Of a stretch of 15,942 nt of DNA, positions 1-7,182 are shown in pieces. Source of the stretch: JBNJGT01 sp046496745 (GTDB lineage: Archaea; Nanobdellota; Nanobdellia; Woesearchaeales; JACJVW01); contig JAWOGQ010000004.1 of NCBI GenBank assembly GCA_046496745.1, positions 1 to 15,942 of the forward strand, in the 5' to 3' direction. A program made the position numbers and the translations under genes. The notes below the pieces were generated by a model. That model ran no database searches and was not told where the DNA came from. It worked only from the letters and a program-made list of their open reading frames with translations. Each line of letters opens with the position of its first letter. The first letter of the stretch is position 1.

Positions 1-1342
1 CTTGTATTGGAGCCCCTTCTGTTGCAACAACTGAATAATCCTCATTTCCGAACCTGGAAAGGTTATCGTAGAACAAAGGGATATCCAACTGCTCATCGAG
101 CTTGTTCATGAAGCCAAAGGTGTATTCCTTGTCATCCACTGGTGTCAGTGTTATTGTCTCCATGATGGTGTCTTCAGGGGTACCCTTGTAAAATATGTCA
201 AATCCATTCAGGAACAGTTGGTTTGGGTCTTCAACCACATCTGAAAGGCCTTGTCCACCCTCTACAAAATGATCCTGTTCTGGAGTCCACTTGACATTGA
301 TTGATTCAAGCTTCAGGATGTCAGATTCAACTGATCCTTCAATCTTTACAGCGGTGCCTTCAACTTCTTCGGAACCCTGGTAGTAATTGATGGTATCATA
401 TGAATCATCAGTTATGTCGCTGTCCTTTATCTCAATCTTTTGTGGGCCAACAGAAAGGAGAGCCATGTCTGCGTCAGAGCTCTGGAGGAATAGGTTTTTC
501 ACGTTTATTACAGGACCATCCTCCATTTCAAAGGATTCTCCTTCTTTAAGTGTATCTGATTCATCATTGACCTGGATGAGAATCTCTTCTTCACCATCAG
601 AAGTATAGATAGCATTTACCTTAATATCATATTCAATGCCATTGATTGTATATGTCTTTGATTCATACTCGTTTATGAATAGTTCATTGCTATCTGCCAG
701 GAAAGTTAGGGAAACGGACTGGTTGTTTTCCAACAATGCTTCAACCATGCTGAATTCCTGACCGAAAAGCTCTATTTTCTCATTCTGGAGATCCAGGGTT
801 GTGCCTTCAATCTTGGATTCAAGGTTTGAAGGGAATACCAGGCGATATTCATAGGCCATCGCGTCCTCCTCAAAAATCAGGTATGTCTTTGGGATCTCAG
901 CTTCATCCCTTGGAACTCCGTCTGCAACTGCAAGAGAAGGAGTTATGTTCTCTCCGATATGGAGGTACTGCTCGTAATCAAAAGAGCCCTGGTCATTACT
1001 GAACTCTTCAGGTGCAAATGCACTGAATTCATTCTCAGTTATAGGGGAGACGATACTTATCGATTCTCCACCTTCGACCATATTATTTGTCTCTTTCATC
1101 AAGACATTTTCAGAAGAAATGACTGGTTCAGACTCGCACTCTCCTGAAGCCTGAAGGTTCTGCTGAAGTGCAAGACCAAAATTGACTGCTGTGATAAAAT
1201 CTTCGGGGCCTGCATTTTCCCCAACTATCATCTGGGCATTGAATGTTCCATCTTTTGCCAGAACTGAAGGGAATTCCGAAAGATCTGCGTTGACGACGAC
1301 CCCTAACAGGATAAACATGATTGCAATTGCATAAGACTTCAT
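1..1342 (-). CDS. S-layer-like surface protein, N-terminal part (C-terminus beyond the window)
   Basis: The frame is open without a stop from ATG 1342 to the window edge, giving 447 residues. Residues 1-19 form a signal peptide (MKSYAIAIMFILLGVVVNA). The next stretch contains LSEFPSVLAKDG, IVGENAGPEDFITAVNFG and ALQQNL, which resembles the conserved opening of archaeal S-layer proteins (short Pro motif, 'VG..A...D...A...' block). The remainder is acidic, rich in beta-type segments, and contains a few NxS/T sequons such as NIT and NQS. The expected role is the main extracellular lattice protein. The ATG has a Shine-Dalgarno site (GAGAGGT, 1348-1354) and a TATA box at 1379-1388, so it is probably transcribed separately from the ABC genes upstream. 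The S-layer family call is by recognition of the N-terminal pattern; the rest is not recognised. Confidence 0.72.
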   Translation of the reverse strand, partial: MKSYAIAIMFILLGVVVNADLSEFPSVLAKDGTFNAQMIVGENAGPEDFITAVNFGLALQQNLQASGECESEPVISSENVLMKETNNMVEGGESISIVSPITENEFSAFAPEEFSNDQGSFDYEQYLHIGENITPSLAVADGVPRDEAEIPKTYLIFEEDAMAYEYRLVFPSNLESKIEGTTLDLQNEKIELFGQEFSMVEALLENNQSVSLTFLADSNELFINEYESKTYTINGIEYDIKVNAIYTSDGEEEILIQVNDESDTLKEGESFEMEDGPVINVKNLFLQSSDADMALLSVGPQKIEIKDSDITDDSYDTINYYQGSEEVEGTAVKIEGSVESDILKLESINVKWTPEQDHFVEGGQGLSDVVEDPNQLFLNGFDIFYKGTPEDTIMETITLTPVDDKEYTFGFMNKLDEQLDIPLFYDNLSRFGNEDYSVVATEGAPIQ

Positions 1343-1378
1343 TTTGTACCTCTCTTTTATTTCTCCTCTGATTTAAGA

Positions 1379-1388
1379 CTTATAAAAA
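1379..1388 (-). promoter_or_regulatory. TATA box for the S-layer-like gene
   Basis: TTTTTATAAG on the minus strand, centred about 41 bases before ATG 1342. A start site about 25 bases downstream would leave a 15-base leader that includes the GAGAGGT Shine-Dalgarno site. Confidence 0.5.
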
Positions 1389-1393
1389 TGTTT

Positions 1394-3151
1394 CTATTTT
1401 TTCTGTTGGATGGGCAATTCCTTGGTTTTTATCTTTATCTGGAGAATGCCTATGAATGCAATCATCAATACCGAATAAAGCAAGAGGAAGATATGACCCA
1501 ACCATAGCTCTGATATGGATTGATTGAAAAGTATCACTTGTTTGAGGACATTCACTGCAATAACAAGAGGATTGTATTCTGCAATGAGCATTATGGATTC
1601 GTGCATGCTCTCCAAGGGTAGGATAAGCCCTGAGAGAAGGAGGAAACCGCTCCCGATAGATATAGAAGCAAGGGTCACAGCCTCGTCTGTCTTGAATATA
1701 TAACCGACCACCAGGCCAAGCAGGATGAAGAATACAGATGCATTGCATACTATCAAAAGAAGATTGAAAAGGTTTGGTACAGGAAGATCAAGGAGAAGGT
1801 ATGTCACAAAAAATATCAACAGGACCTGGAGAAATACAAGCAAGAATGCTGTTATGAAAACACCTAGTATGAAATAGCTTGTCCGGGTGGGAGTTATGAA
1901 GTTACGGAGGAATGCGTCTGATTTCTTTTCCATTATAACAAGGTTCGAAGAAAGGAAAAGCCCGATGAGCATTATGAAAAGCACTATCAGGGTTGGAACC
2001 ATGAAACTCAGATGATTCTGGTCAGAGGCTATAGAGGTCACTTCGGTATTTATCGGCACTGCAATATTTCTTGCATCCTTTATTTCTATACCTGACAAGG
2101 TGTTGATCATGCCATCCAGTGCCTTCTTGTGATTATTCAGGTTATCAAGATTCGTGCGAAGGTCTCCTACTATCTCCTCTATCTCCCTTATGGCCTCATT
2201 GCGCATGCTGTCAGTATTGGAAAGTTTCCGTTGCAGACGGGCAAGTGAATCATCAAGGTTGTCGACCGCATCACTAAGATTGTCCTGCTGATCATTGATG
2301 CTCTTTTCACGTTCCTTTACTGCATCAGAGGTATCATCTATAAGTGATGTTATATTATCCTCAAGATCACTAGATATATTAGAATCTTCTACCCGGGATT
2401 CTATCCTGTTAAGATTGTTGTTGATCCTCGTAATAAGGAATCCTACGTGCTTGTTGACATCTTCTGAACGGTCTTTGACATCAGAGAGAGGGATATCATT
2501 CATAGAAAGGTCAAGATCCTTTACCAGGGTTTCAAGCTCATTTATCTTGGTATTCAGGTTTGTCTGGGATTCAATCATTGCAGATACTGCTTCTTTCTCT
2601 GCAGTTAGTTTGTTGGTTGTAACATCAATACGGTCAAGAAGCTGCTCGGATAAGCTTGTGGAAAGATTGGATGATACCCTGCCTACCTCAGTGGAGACAC
2701 TGTCTGTCACGAGCCATGCAAGGTTAATCTCTGAATTATCAACAAATATGTTAAGCCTGTTATCCATTGAGCTATCTACTGTAAACTTATTGAAGATCAG
2801 GCAGATATTGGTCTCACCAGACTTAACAGATTCTATGCATGACCTGTTATCCTCCTTGAGTTCCACGTAAAATTCGTTCTCTTCAAGTGCATCAAGGATA
2901 GTCCCTGTCAACTCTGTGTATTCAGGGAAATAGAATCCTACACGGATCTTGTAGTTTCCGGCATTATTGAATGCAAGGCCAACTACAAGGATAAGAAGGA
3001 GAGGGCCAAGGATAATGACAAGGGCTGAACTCTTTGACCTGAACAGCAACTTGTAATTCTTTGCGATTATCTTTATCAATGGATGGTTAGCTAGGGTGGA
3101 GTGGTTTATCCTGGAGAACATCTCCTTTGCTTTTTGCCTGAATCCTACCAT
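1394..3151 (-). CDS. ABC-2 type transporter permease with large coiled-coil extracellular domain
   Basis: 585 residues. One membrane helix lies at about 42-62 (SALVIILGPLLLILVVGLAF). A roughly 320-residue extracytoplasmic domain follows at 63-380. Then come about five more helices at about 383-407, 425-455, 461-486, 491-512 and 551-573. This is the ABC2_membrane_3/YhgE-like layout: TM1, large ectodomain, TM2-6. Residues about 165-355 are heptad-rich and rich in Asp, Asn and Ser, and are probably coiled coil. The start codon overlaps the end of the ATPase gene by 7 bases, so the two are translationally coupled and form one exporter. The substrate is unknown; the S-layer-like gene downstream may only be a neighbour. 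Residues just after TM1 (YKIRVGFYFPE) match the start of the ectodomain typical of this family. Confidence 0.85.
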   Translation of the reverse strand: MVGFRQKAKEMFSRINHSTLANHPLIKIIAKNYKLLFRSKSSALVIILGPLLLILVVGLAFNNAGNYKIRVGFYFPEYTELTGTILDALEENEFYVELKEDNRSCIESVKSGETNICLIFNKFTVDSSMDNRLNIFVDNSEINLAWLVTDSVSTEVGRVSSNLSTSLSEQLLDRIDVTTNKLTAEKEAVSAMIESQTNLNTKINELETLVKDLDLSMNDIPLSDVKDRSEDVNKHVGFLITRINNNLNRIESRVEDSNISSDLEDNITSLIDDTSDAVKEREKSINDQQDNLSDAVDNLDDSLARLQRKLSNTDSMRNEAIREIEEIVGDLRTNLDNLNNHKKALDGMINTLSGIEIKDARNIAVPINTEVTSIASDQNHLSFMVPTLIVLFIMLIGLFLSSNLVIMEKKSDAFLRNFITPTRTSYFILGVFITAFLLVFLQVLLIFFVTYLLLDLPVPNLFNLLLIVCNASVFFILLGLVVGYIFKTDEAVTLASISIGSGFLLLSGLILPLESMHESIMLIAEYNPLVIAVNVLKQVILFNQSISELWLGHIFLLLYSVLMIAFIGILQIKIKTKELPIQQKK

Positions 3152-4272
3152 GTCCAGTATCTCTTTTTTGAAACCACAGACTCAAAAACTTCTGTCAGGC
3201 TTGGCTTTGTCAGATTTAGGTCGAGTATATGCTCTTCTTTATCTTCTATTATGTGTATGAGCTCATGGATAACCTTGTCTGCTTTAGGGGTATAGATTAC
3301 AAGACTGTTGTCCCTTACCATGATATGGGTTAGGGGAACGCCTGAATGCTGAATCGCTCTTTTGATGGAGTCATAGTTATGGGATTCGATCTGAAGGCAG
3401 ATCTCCTGGTCTGAAGAATAATCGTGCTTTAGCTGCTGGATTGAACCCTGGCTACTAAAAGCCCTGTCATGGAGGATTGCCACGTGGTTGCAAAGGTCAT
3501 CAAGTTCATTGAGAAAATGCGATGTGATGAGCACAGTCTTTCCTTTTTGGTTGATACGGCGGATCACCTTGTATATCTCCTGGCGCATGATTGGGTCCAG
3601 GTCTGCTGTGGGCTCATCAAGTATCAGGATAGGAGGGTCATGTATAAGAGAGCAGGCGATGCCAAGCCTTCTTTGCATACCTCCTGAGAGATTTCCTCCT
3701 AAGGTGGATGTGAACTGTGCAAGGTTGACGAGTTCGAGGGTTGAGAATATTGCTTTCTTTTTGACCTGTTCGTCCATATAAAACAATGAACCAAAATAAT
3801 CCAGGTTCTCCCATACTGAAAGATGCTTGTAGAAAGATTGTTTCTGTGGGGAATATCCAAATATCTTTGTGATCTCGCGGGGCTGATCCTGGATCGAGAC
3901 AAAATCTGTGCGGGAGGGCACATTGTAAAGTACTTTACCATGATCAGGTTCAAGAAAACCAATCAGTATGCTCAGAAGGGTTGTCTTACCAGAGCCTGAA
4001 AGGCCGATGATACCCATTAGGTCTCCTTTATTCAGATCAAAAGTGATGGTATCGAGTATCTGTTTCTGGCCGAATGATTTGCATACATTAGAGACACGGA
4101 GGGCGCAATTGCCGGTAAGTTCATTCTTGAGGGTCTGGAACATATAAGCGATCGAGTTATCATTCCATCCATTCTGCCTGAGTTTCTTTTTTATGATATC
4201 CTCATTGAAACCTTCTGCTAGTTTGGATCGAATTACCTCTATAGTTTTATCTAAGTATTGTTCCGACCCCAT
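3145..4272 (-). CDS. ABC transporter ATP-binding protein with N-terminal helical extension
   Basis: 375 residues; energises the overlapping permease. Visible motifs: Walker A GLSGSGKT (90-97), Q-loop Gln at 143 (YSPQKQ), signature LSGGM (195-199), Walker B ILILDE (215-220), D-loop and H-loop His252. Residues 255-375 form the C-terminal extension common in ABC-2 exporters of the drug/antibiotic (CcmA/DrrA-like) type. Unusually, residues 1-50 precede the ABC domain and form a separate small helical module (IRSKLAEGFNEDIIKKKLRQ, then NGWND), resembling the short 'G-x-s-x-x-x-I-x-x-x-L-x-x-x-G-W' motif found on other DPANN proteins. The start at 4272 has a GAGGG Shine-Dalgarno site and a TATA box at 4309-4317. 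Confidence 0.9.
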   Translation of the reverse strand: MGSEQYLDKTIEVIRSKLAEGFNEDIIKKKLRQNGWNDNSIAYMFQTLKNELTGNCALRVSNVCKSFGQKQILDTITFDLNKGDLMGIIGLSGSGKTTLLSILIGFLEPDHGKVLYNVPSRTDFVSIQDQPREITKIFGYSPQKQSFYKHLSVWENLDYFGSLFYMDEQVKKKAIFSTLELVNLAQFTSTLGGNLSGGMQRRLGIACSLIHDPPILILDEPTADLDPIMRQEIYKVIRRINQKGKTVLITSHFLNELDDLCNHVAILHDRAFSSQGSIQQLKHDYSSDQEICLQIESHNYDSIKRAIQHSGVPLTHIMVRDNSLVIYTPKADKVIHELIHIIEDKEEHILDLNLTKPSLTEVFESVVSKKRYWTW

Positions 4273-4308
4273 TACAACCCTCTTTTATAATTTTTTAAGA
4301 ATGAGGCT

Positions 4309-4317
4309 ATTTAAATT
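4309..4317 (-). promoter_or_regulatory. TATA box for the ABC exporter operon
   Basis: ATTTAAATA on the minus strand, about 40 bases before ATG 4272. With a start site near 4288 the leader carries the GAGGG Shine-Dalgarno site just before the ATG. Confidence 0.45.
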
Positions 4318-4327
4318 TAACGAAAAA

Positions 4328-4335
4328 TTTTATAG
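4328..4335 (+). promoter_or_regulatory. TATA box for the Cys-rich protein gene (leaderless)
   Basis: TTTTATAG centred about 28 bases before ATG 4359. No Shine-Dalgarno site is present, so the transcript probably begins at or next to the ATG. Confidence 0.5.
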
Positions 4336-4358
4336 TCTCTAAGTTATTCATCTGGATC

Positions 4359-4628
4359 ATGAAGATGCATCTTGTGTTTCTGGGCCTTGTGGTTGTTATT
4401 GCATTGATAGGTTTCCTGCACGAACCAACCATTACAGGAAGGGCTGTTTCCGGTTGTGAGAGCCATGCCTATAAGGAGTGCCAAGAAAATGAGGTCTATT
4501 GGTATGATTCCTGCGGAAATGTTGAAGAGATAGACCCTTGCTCTTCACGGGAGATCTGCAGGAATGCAAGCTGTGAATGCAGGACTGGTTACATCAAATC
4601 TGAGGGATCTTGCCAGAGGACACTGTAG
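4359..4628 (+). CDS. Small membrane-anchored Cys-rich extracellular protein
   Basis: 89 residues. An N-terminal hydrophobic helix (about 4-20, LVFLGLVVVIALIGFL) is followed by PTITGRAV, a short motif after the anchor of the kind seen on many DPANN exported proteins. The rest holds eight cysteines (33, 41, 52, 61, 67, 72, 74, 85), enough for four disulfides, in a small EGF-like or knottin-like pattern. The helix could be a retained anchor or a cleaved signal peptide. Similar Cys spacing appears in the C-terminal part of the large protein at 13153-15135. The function is not recognised. The gene starts leaderless behind a TATA box and is followed after 35 bases by the HPP-family gene. Confidence 0.75.
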   Translation: MKMHLVFLGLVVVIALIGFLHEPTITGRAVSGCESHAYKECQENEVYWYDSCGNVEEIDPCSSREICRNASCECRTGYIKSEGSCQRTL

Positions 4629-4663
4629 AAAAATTAATAAGTAAGGGTAATGCCGGATTATTG

Positions 4664-5185
4664 ATGGATTTCCAGAAATTCCTGAGAAAGGAAAAGAAGA
4701 TATGGCATAAGCGCTTTCTTCCTTCGCTCGCTGCAGCTTTACTTGCAGGATTCATATCATACGTGATAGATTTTACGCTTTCTAATGTGGTGCTTTTTGC
4801 AAGTGTTGGGGCATCAGCATTCATACTGACAAATGCCAACCATCATCACTTAGCCACATTACGTACAACGATCCTTGCTTATGTTATCGCTTTGATAATC
4901 TCATCTTTTGTTTATATGGCAAACAAATATTATCCGCTGCACATGTCAGTAAACATATTTTTACTGGTCTTTTTTGTGGGAATCTCGCTTTATCTTTTCA
5001 ATGCAATACACCCACCAGCAATCAGTGTGTCCTTATCTTTCATACTGCTGAAGAGGTCCTATGTGGAGCTGATCTATATTGTGATCGCAATATTCTTGCT
5101 TTTCATAATAGTAAGGCTGATAACATACGCATACTCAGGGGATCTTTCGATAAGACACTTCGGAAAAGAATTCAGAAAGCACTAG
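4664..5185 (+). CDS. HPP family integral membrane protein
   Basis: 173 residues from ATG 4664. Four to five membrane helices occur at about 20-40, 42-58, 68-86, 95-113 and 133-155. Hallmarks of the HPP family (PF04982) are ASVGASAFIL (46-55) and the name-giving NAIHPPAISVSL (113-124). HPP proteins are small membrane proteins; a cyanobacterial member is linked to nitrite transport, but the substrate here cannot be inferred. The frame stays open upstream to TTG 4610 inside the preceding gene. I prefer ATG 4664 because that gives the usual short cytoplasmic N-terminus and avoids the overlap. The stop overlaps the end of a small opposite-strand ORF by 4 bases. Confidence 0.85.
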   Translation: MDFQKFLRKEKKIWHKRFLPSLAAALLAGFISYVIDFTLSNVVLFASVGASAFILTNANHHHLATLRTTILAYVIALIISSFVYMANKYYPLHMSVNIFLLVFFVGISLYLFNAIHPPAISVSLSFILLKRSYVELIYIVIAIFLLFIIVRLITYAYSGDLSIRHFGKEFRKH

Positions 5186-5262
5186 TATCCAGGGTTTTCG
5201 AATAATTCCGGCATCGACTTCGGCCTGATTTCCTTTTTAAGAAGAGGCGACACGTTGCACAC
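5182..5262 (-). CDS. Candidate 26-aa small protein with strong Shine-Dalgarno site
   Basis: GTG 5262 to TAG 5182 on the minus strand encodes VCNVSPLLKKEIRPKSMPEL and then FENPGY. It is preceded by a perfect GGAGG (5274-5270) with a 7-base spacer. The frame is open back to 5316, so a 44-residue form is possible but has no obvious start. A CTTTATAAG element at 5351-5359 lies upstream. The composition is protein-like, but the length is short and I recognise no family. It could be a real microprotein or the remnant of a longer gene; an overlapping frame further upstream also reads as protein-like (GTLEFFEEISIIEDQ), which fits a decayed frameshifted gene. Confidence 0.3.
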   Translation of the reverse strand: MCNVSPLLKKEIRPKSMPELFENPGY

Positions 5263-5350
5263 AACACTTCCTCCTTTCACCTTATGTAGGTATAGCTGAT
5301 TGGTCTTCGATGATGCTTATTTCTTCGAAAAACTCTAGTGTCCCAAAACA

Positions 5351-5359
5351 CTTATAAAG
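5351..5359. promoter_or_regulatory. TATA box for initiator tRNA-Met, readable on both strands
   Basis: CTTATAAAG, centred 28 bases before the tRNA 5' end at 5383. Its complement CTTTATAAG is also a good TATA box, facing the small ORF at 5182-5262. Confidence 0.5.
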
Positions 5360-5382
5360 GGCATAGCATTTCCAGTGATTAT

Positions 5383-5457
5383 AGCGAGGTGGGGCAGCCA
5401 GGAGTGCCCGTCGGGCTCATAACCCGGAGGTCGGTGGTTCAAATCCACTCCTCGCTA
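5383..5457 (+). tRNA. Initiator tRNA-Met (CAT)
   Basis: Full cloverleaf. The acceptor is AGCGAGG/CCTCGCT, seven pairs starting with the A1-U72 pair typical of initiators. The D stem is GGGC/GCCC. The anticodon stem-loop is TCGGG-CTCATAA-CCCGG, with three consecutive G-C pairs next to the loop, the initiator hallmark; the anticodon is at 5418-5420. The T arm is GGTGG-TTCAAAT-CCACT, with one G-T pair. The discriminator is A5457. CCA is not encoded and there is no intron. The A1-U72 pair and the GGG/CCC stem make this the initiator rather than the elongator. Confidence 0.95.
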
Positions 5458-5496
5458 CTTTTCTGGAGTTAAATTTAATCAATATCTAAAGAAAGA

Positions 5497-5512
5497 AGTC
5501 CCTAACGGGACT
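5497..5512. repeat. Perfect 6-bp hairpin
   Basis: AGTCCC-TAAC-GGGACT lies 40 bases after the tRNA and before the convergent aminopeptidase end. It is possibly an RNA-end or processing structure for either unit. Confidence 0.4.
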
Positions 5513-5542
5513 ACGCATAGGTTCTGATAAATCTGGAACTGA

Positions 5543-5559
5543 GAAGGCAAAATGCCTTC
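5543..5559. repeat. Perfect 7-bp hairpin at the 3' end of the aminopeptidase gene
   Basis: GAAGGCA-AAA-TGCCTTC lies 5 bases beyond the aminopeptidase stop codon (5567-5565). On the minus strand its loop is TTT. It is likely an mRNA 3'-end structure. Confidence 0.45.
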
Positions 5560-5564
5560 CTGGC

Positions 5565-6938
5565 CTACTTCTCAAAAAAGGACTTATATGCAAGATATGT
5601 GGAATATACATCAGCCTTGCTGAGAACTTCAGTCGTGGTATGCATTCCAAGCACGCAGGGGCCTACGTCTATCACTTCAATGCCATACTTTGCCATGAAC
5701 ATTGCAATTGTTCCTCCGCCACCTACATCGATCTTCCCAAGTTCACCGGTCTGCCAGTTGATGCCTTCCTTGTCAAGGATACTCACGTACCAGCTCATGT
5801 ATTCAGAGCTCGCGTCATTGGTTGAATACTTTCCGCCAGCGCCACCATATTTTTCTACTGAGACTCCATAACCAAGATAACTTGCATTAGACGGGTCATG
5901 GACATCCTTGAATATTGGATCAATCGCCACTGTCACATCTCCACTGAGGGCTTTTGATTCTTCCAAAACCTGGGTCATGCGTTCCTTCCGACTGGAGAGA
6001 TGGAGTATGTCGCCCATGAAATATTCAAGGGCCTTGCTCTGGGCGCCTGTATCACCATAAGAACCGATCTCTTCTTTGTCTGCAAAAAAGCAGAGTGCTG
6101 TATGCCTGGGGTTTTCTGTTTCAAGCAATGCACGCAATGAAGTGTAAACACATGCATGGTCATCATGGCCATAGGCAGCTATCATGGATTCGTCAAAGCC
6201 TATGTCTACTGGGTTTTGAGCTGGAACAAAACTGATGTCTGCAGAAAGAAAGTCTTTCTCTATCATATCATAGCGCTTGTTCAAAAGCTTTAGCACCTGG
6301 AATTTCACCTTCTCTTTGATGTTATCATCGTCCACAGGGATATTGCCTACTATAATCTGAAGGTCCTCTCCCTTCACTGCTTCACGCATCTTCTTTTCCA
6401 TCTGATCACGGGCAAGATGAGGCAGGAGGTCGGGGATGATAAATTTAGGTTCATTGTCCTTCTCACCTATTGAGATCTCCTTCTTTCCTTTCTTTGTATG
6501 GATTACCGCGTGCATTGCAAGAGGTATATTCAGCCAGTTATATTTCTTGATACCTCCGTAATAATGGCTCTTTAGCATGGCAAGAGAAGAGTCCTCATAT
6601 AGAGGGGATGGCTTGAGGTCAAGCCTGGGACTGTCGATATGGGATCCGATGATCCGGAATGTGGGCTCTTTGCCTATGATTGCTGCGAGTATGCAACGGT
6701 TTCGGATTATCTTGTAGACCTTATCTTTTGGCTTGAGGGAATCTGTAGAGGAAATATCCTTAAAGCCTTTTTTCTTGAGTGCTGCTTCAATCGCTTTTAC
6801 GGATTCCCTTTCTGTCTTTGCATTTTTCAGAAATGACTTATACTCTTCTGCAAAGGAGAATACAGTCTTTTGTGAATGGTCATTCCAGGAGGATCTTTTC
6901 TTGTAGAAAGTCTGCTTTTCAAAGGTCTCGTTTTTCAT
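5565..6938 (-). CDS. M18 family zinc aminopeptidase
   Basis: 457 residues from ATG 6938, the usual length for bacterial-type M18 enzymes, which remove N-terminal residues from peptides in the cytoplasm. Family motifs: GSHIDSPRLDLKP with ligand His100; YYGGIKKYNWLNIPLA (126-141); GHDDHACVY with a metal-bridging Asp near 259-260; FADKEEIGSYG with catalytic Glu289 and Glu290; IDPIFKDVHDP with Asp340; and MHTTTEVLSKAD with His433. The frame is open to ATG 7019, but a TATA box (6963-6972) sits 29 bases before 6938 and the family starts near there, so 6938 is preferred. The closest family resemblance I see is to clostridial and Thermotoga M18 proteins, so acquisition from bacteria is possible. The gene is single and monocistronic, flanked by a terminal hairpin. 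Confidence 0.93.
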   Translation of the reverse strand: MKNETFEKQTFYKKRSSWNDHSQKTVFSFAEEYKSFLKNAKTERESVKAIEAALKKKGFKDISSTDSLKPKDKVYKIIRNRCILAAIIGKEPTFRIIGSHIDSPRLDLKPSPLYEDSSLAMLKSHYYGGIKKYNWLNIPLAMHAVIHTKKGKKEISIGEKDNEPKFIIPDLLPHLARDQMEKKMREAVKGEDLQIIVGNIPVDDDNIKEKVKFQVLKLLNKRYDMIEKDFLSADISFVPAQNPVDIGFDESMIAAYGHDDHACVYTSLRALLETENPRHTALCFFADKEEIGSYGDTGAQSKALEYFMGDILHLSSRKERMTQVLEESKALSGDVTVAIDPIFKDVHDPSNASYLGYGVSVEKYGGAGGKYSTNDASSEYMSWYVSILDKEGINWQTGELGKIDVGGGGTIAMFMAKYGIEVIDVGPCVLGMHTTTEVLSKADVYSTYLAYKSFFEK

Positions 6939-6962
6939 TGTAGATTTATGGTTGAAGACTGG

Positions 6963-6972
6963 AAATATAAAG
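6963..6972 (-). promoter_or_regulatory. TATA box for the aminopeptidase gene
   Basis: CTTTATATTT on the minus strand, 29 bases before ATG 6938, with no Shine-Dalgarno site. It supports a leaderless or near-leaderless start at 6938. Confidence 0.5.
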
Positions 6973-7008
6973 ATTTCGGAATAAGGGCCTGAAAATTCTA
7001 GCATCGGC

Positions 7009-7036
7009 ACAACTCTCAAAAGAAGTGATGTGCTGG
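7009..7036. repeat. Imperfect direct repeat, copy 1
   Basis: Begins ACAACTCTCAAAAGAAG and ends TGCTGG. The second copy at 7074-7102 differs by one inserted G and one G-to-A change. Copies start 65 bases apart in the divergent promoter region. Confidence 0.7.
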
Positions 7037-7073
7037 GCTACCATAAGCCATATATGTCCCATCTGGGGAAAAG

Positions 7074-7102
7074 ACAACTCTCAAAAGAAGGTGATATGCT
7101 GG
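7074..7102. repeat. Imperfect direct repeat, copy 2
   Basis: The 29-base counterpart of 7009-7036, beginning ACAACTCTCAAAAGAAGG and ending TGCTGG. It lies 51 bases before the TATA box of the cNMP-CheX operon. Confidence 0.7.
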
Positions 7103-7152
7103 CAAGGCTCTCTTTCACCATGTCATTAGGGACTCATTTCTCAGAAGAAAGG

Positions 7153-7160
7153 TTTAAATA
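7153..7160 (+). promoter_or_regulatory. TATA box for the cNMP-CheX operon (leaderless)
   Basis: TTTAAATA centred about 26 bases before ATG 7183. There is no Shine-Dalgarno site. It fixes the start of the first gene at 7183 rather than further upstream. Confidence 0.55.
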
Positions 7161-7182
7161 TTCCGTTTTTACCTCTATCAGT

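Noticed and set aside
1380..1748. 122-codon open frame on the minus strand
   Set aside because: Alternative frame of the permease C-terminus. The His/Cys/Pro-rich translation has no membrane or domain pattern.
2295..2870. 191-codon open frame on the plus strand
   Set aside because: It lies wholly opposite the coiled-coil region of the ABC permease. Its Ser/Leu/Arg-rich translation is the mirror of that repetitive sequence, and it has no promoter.
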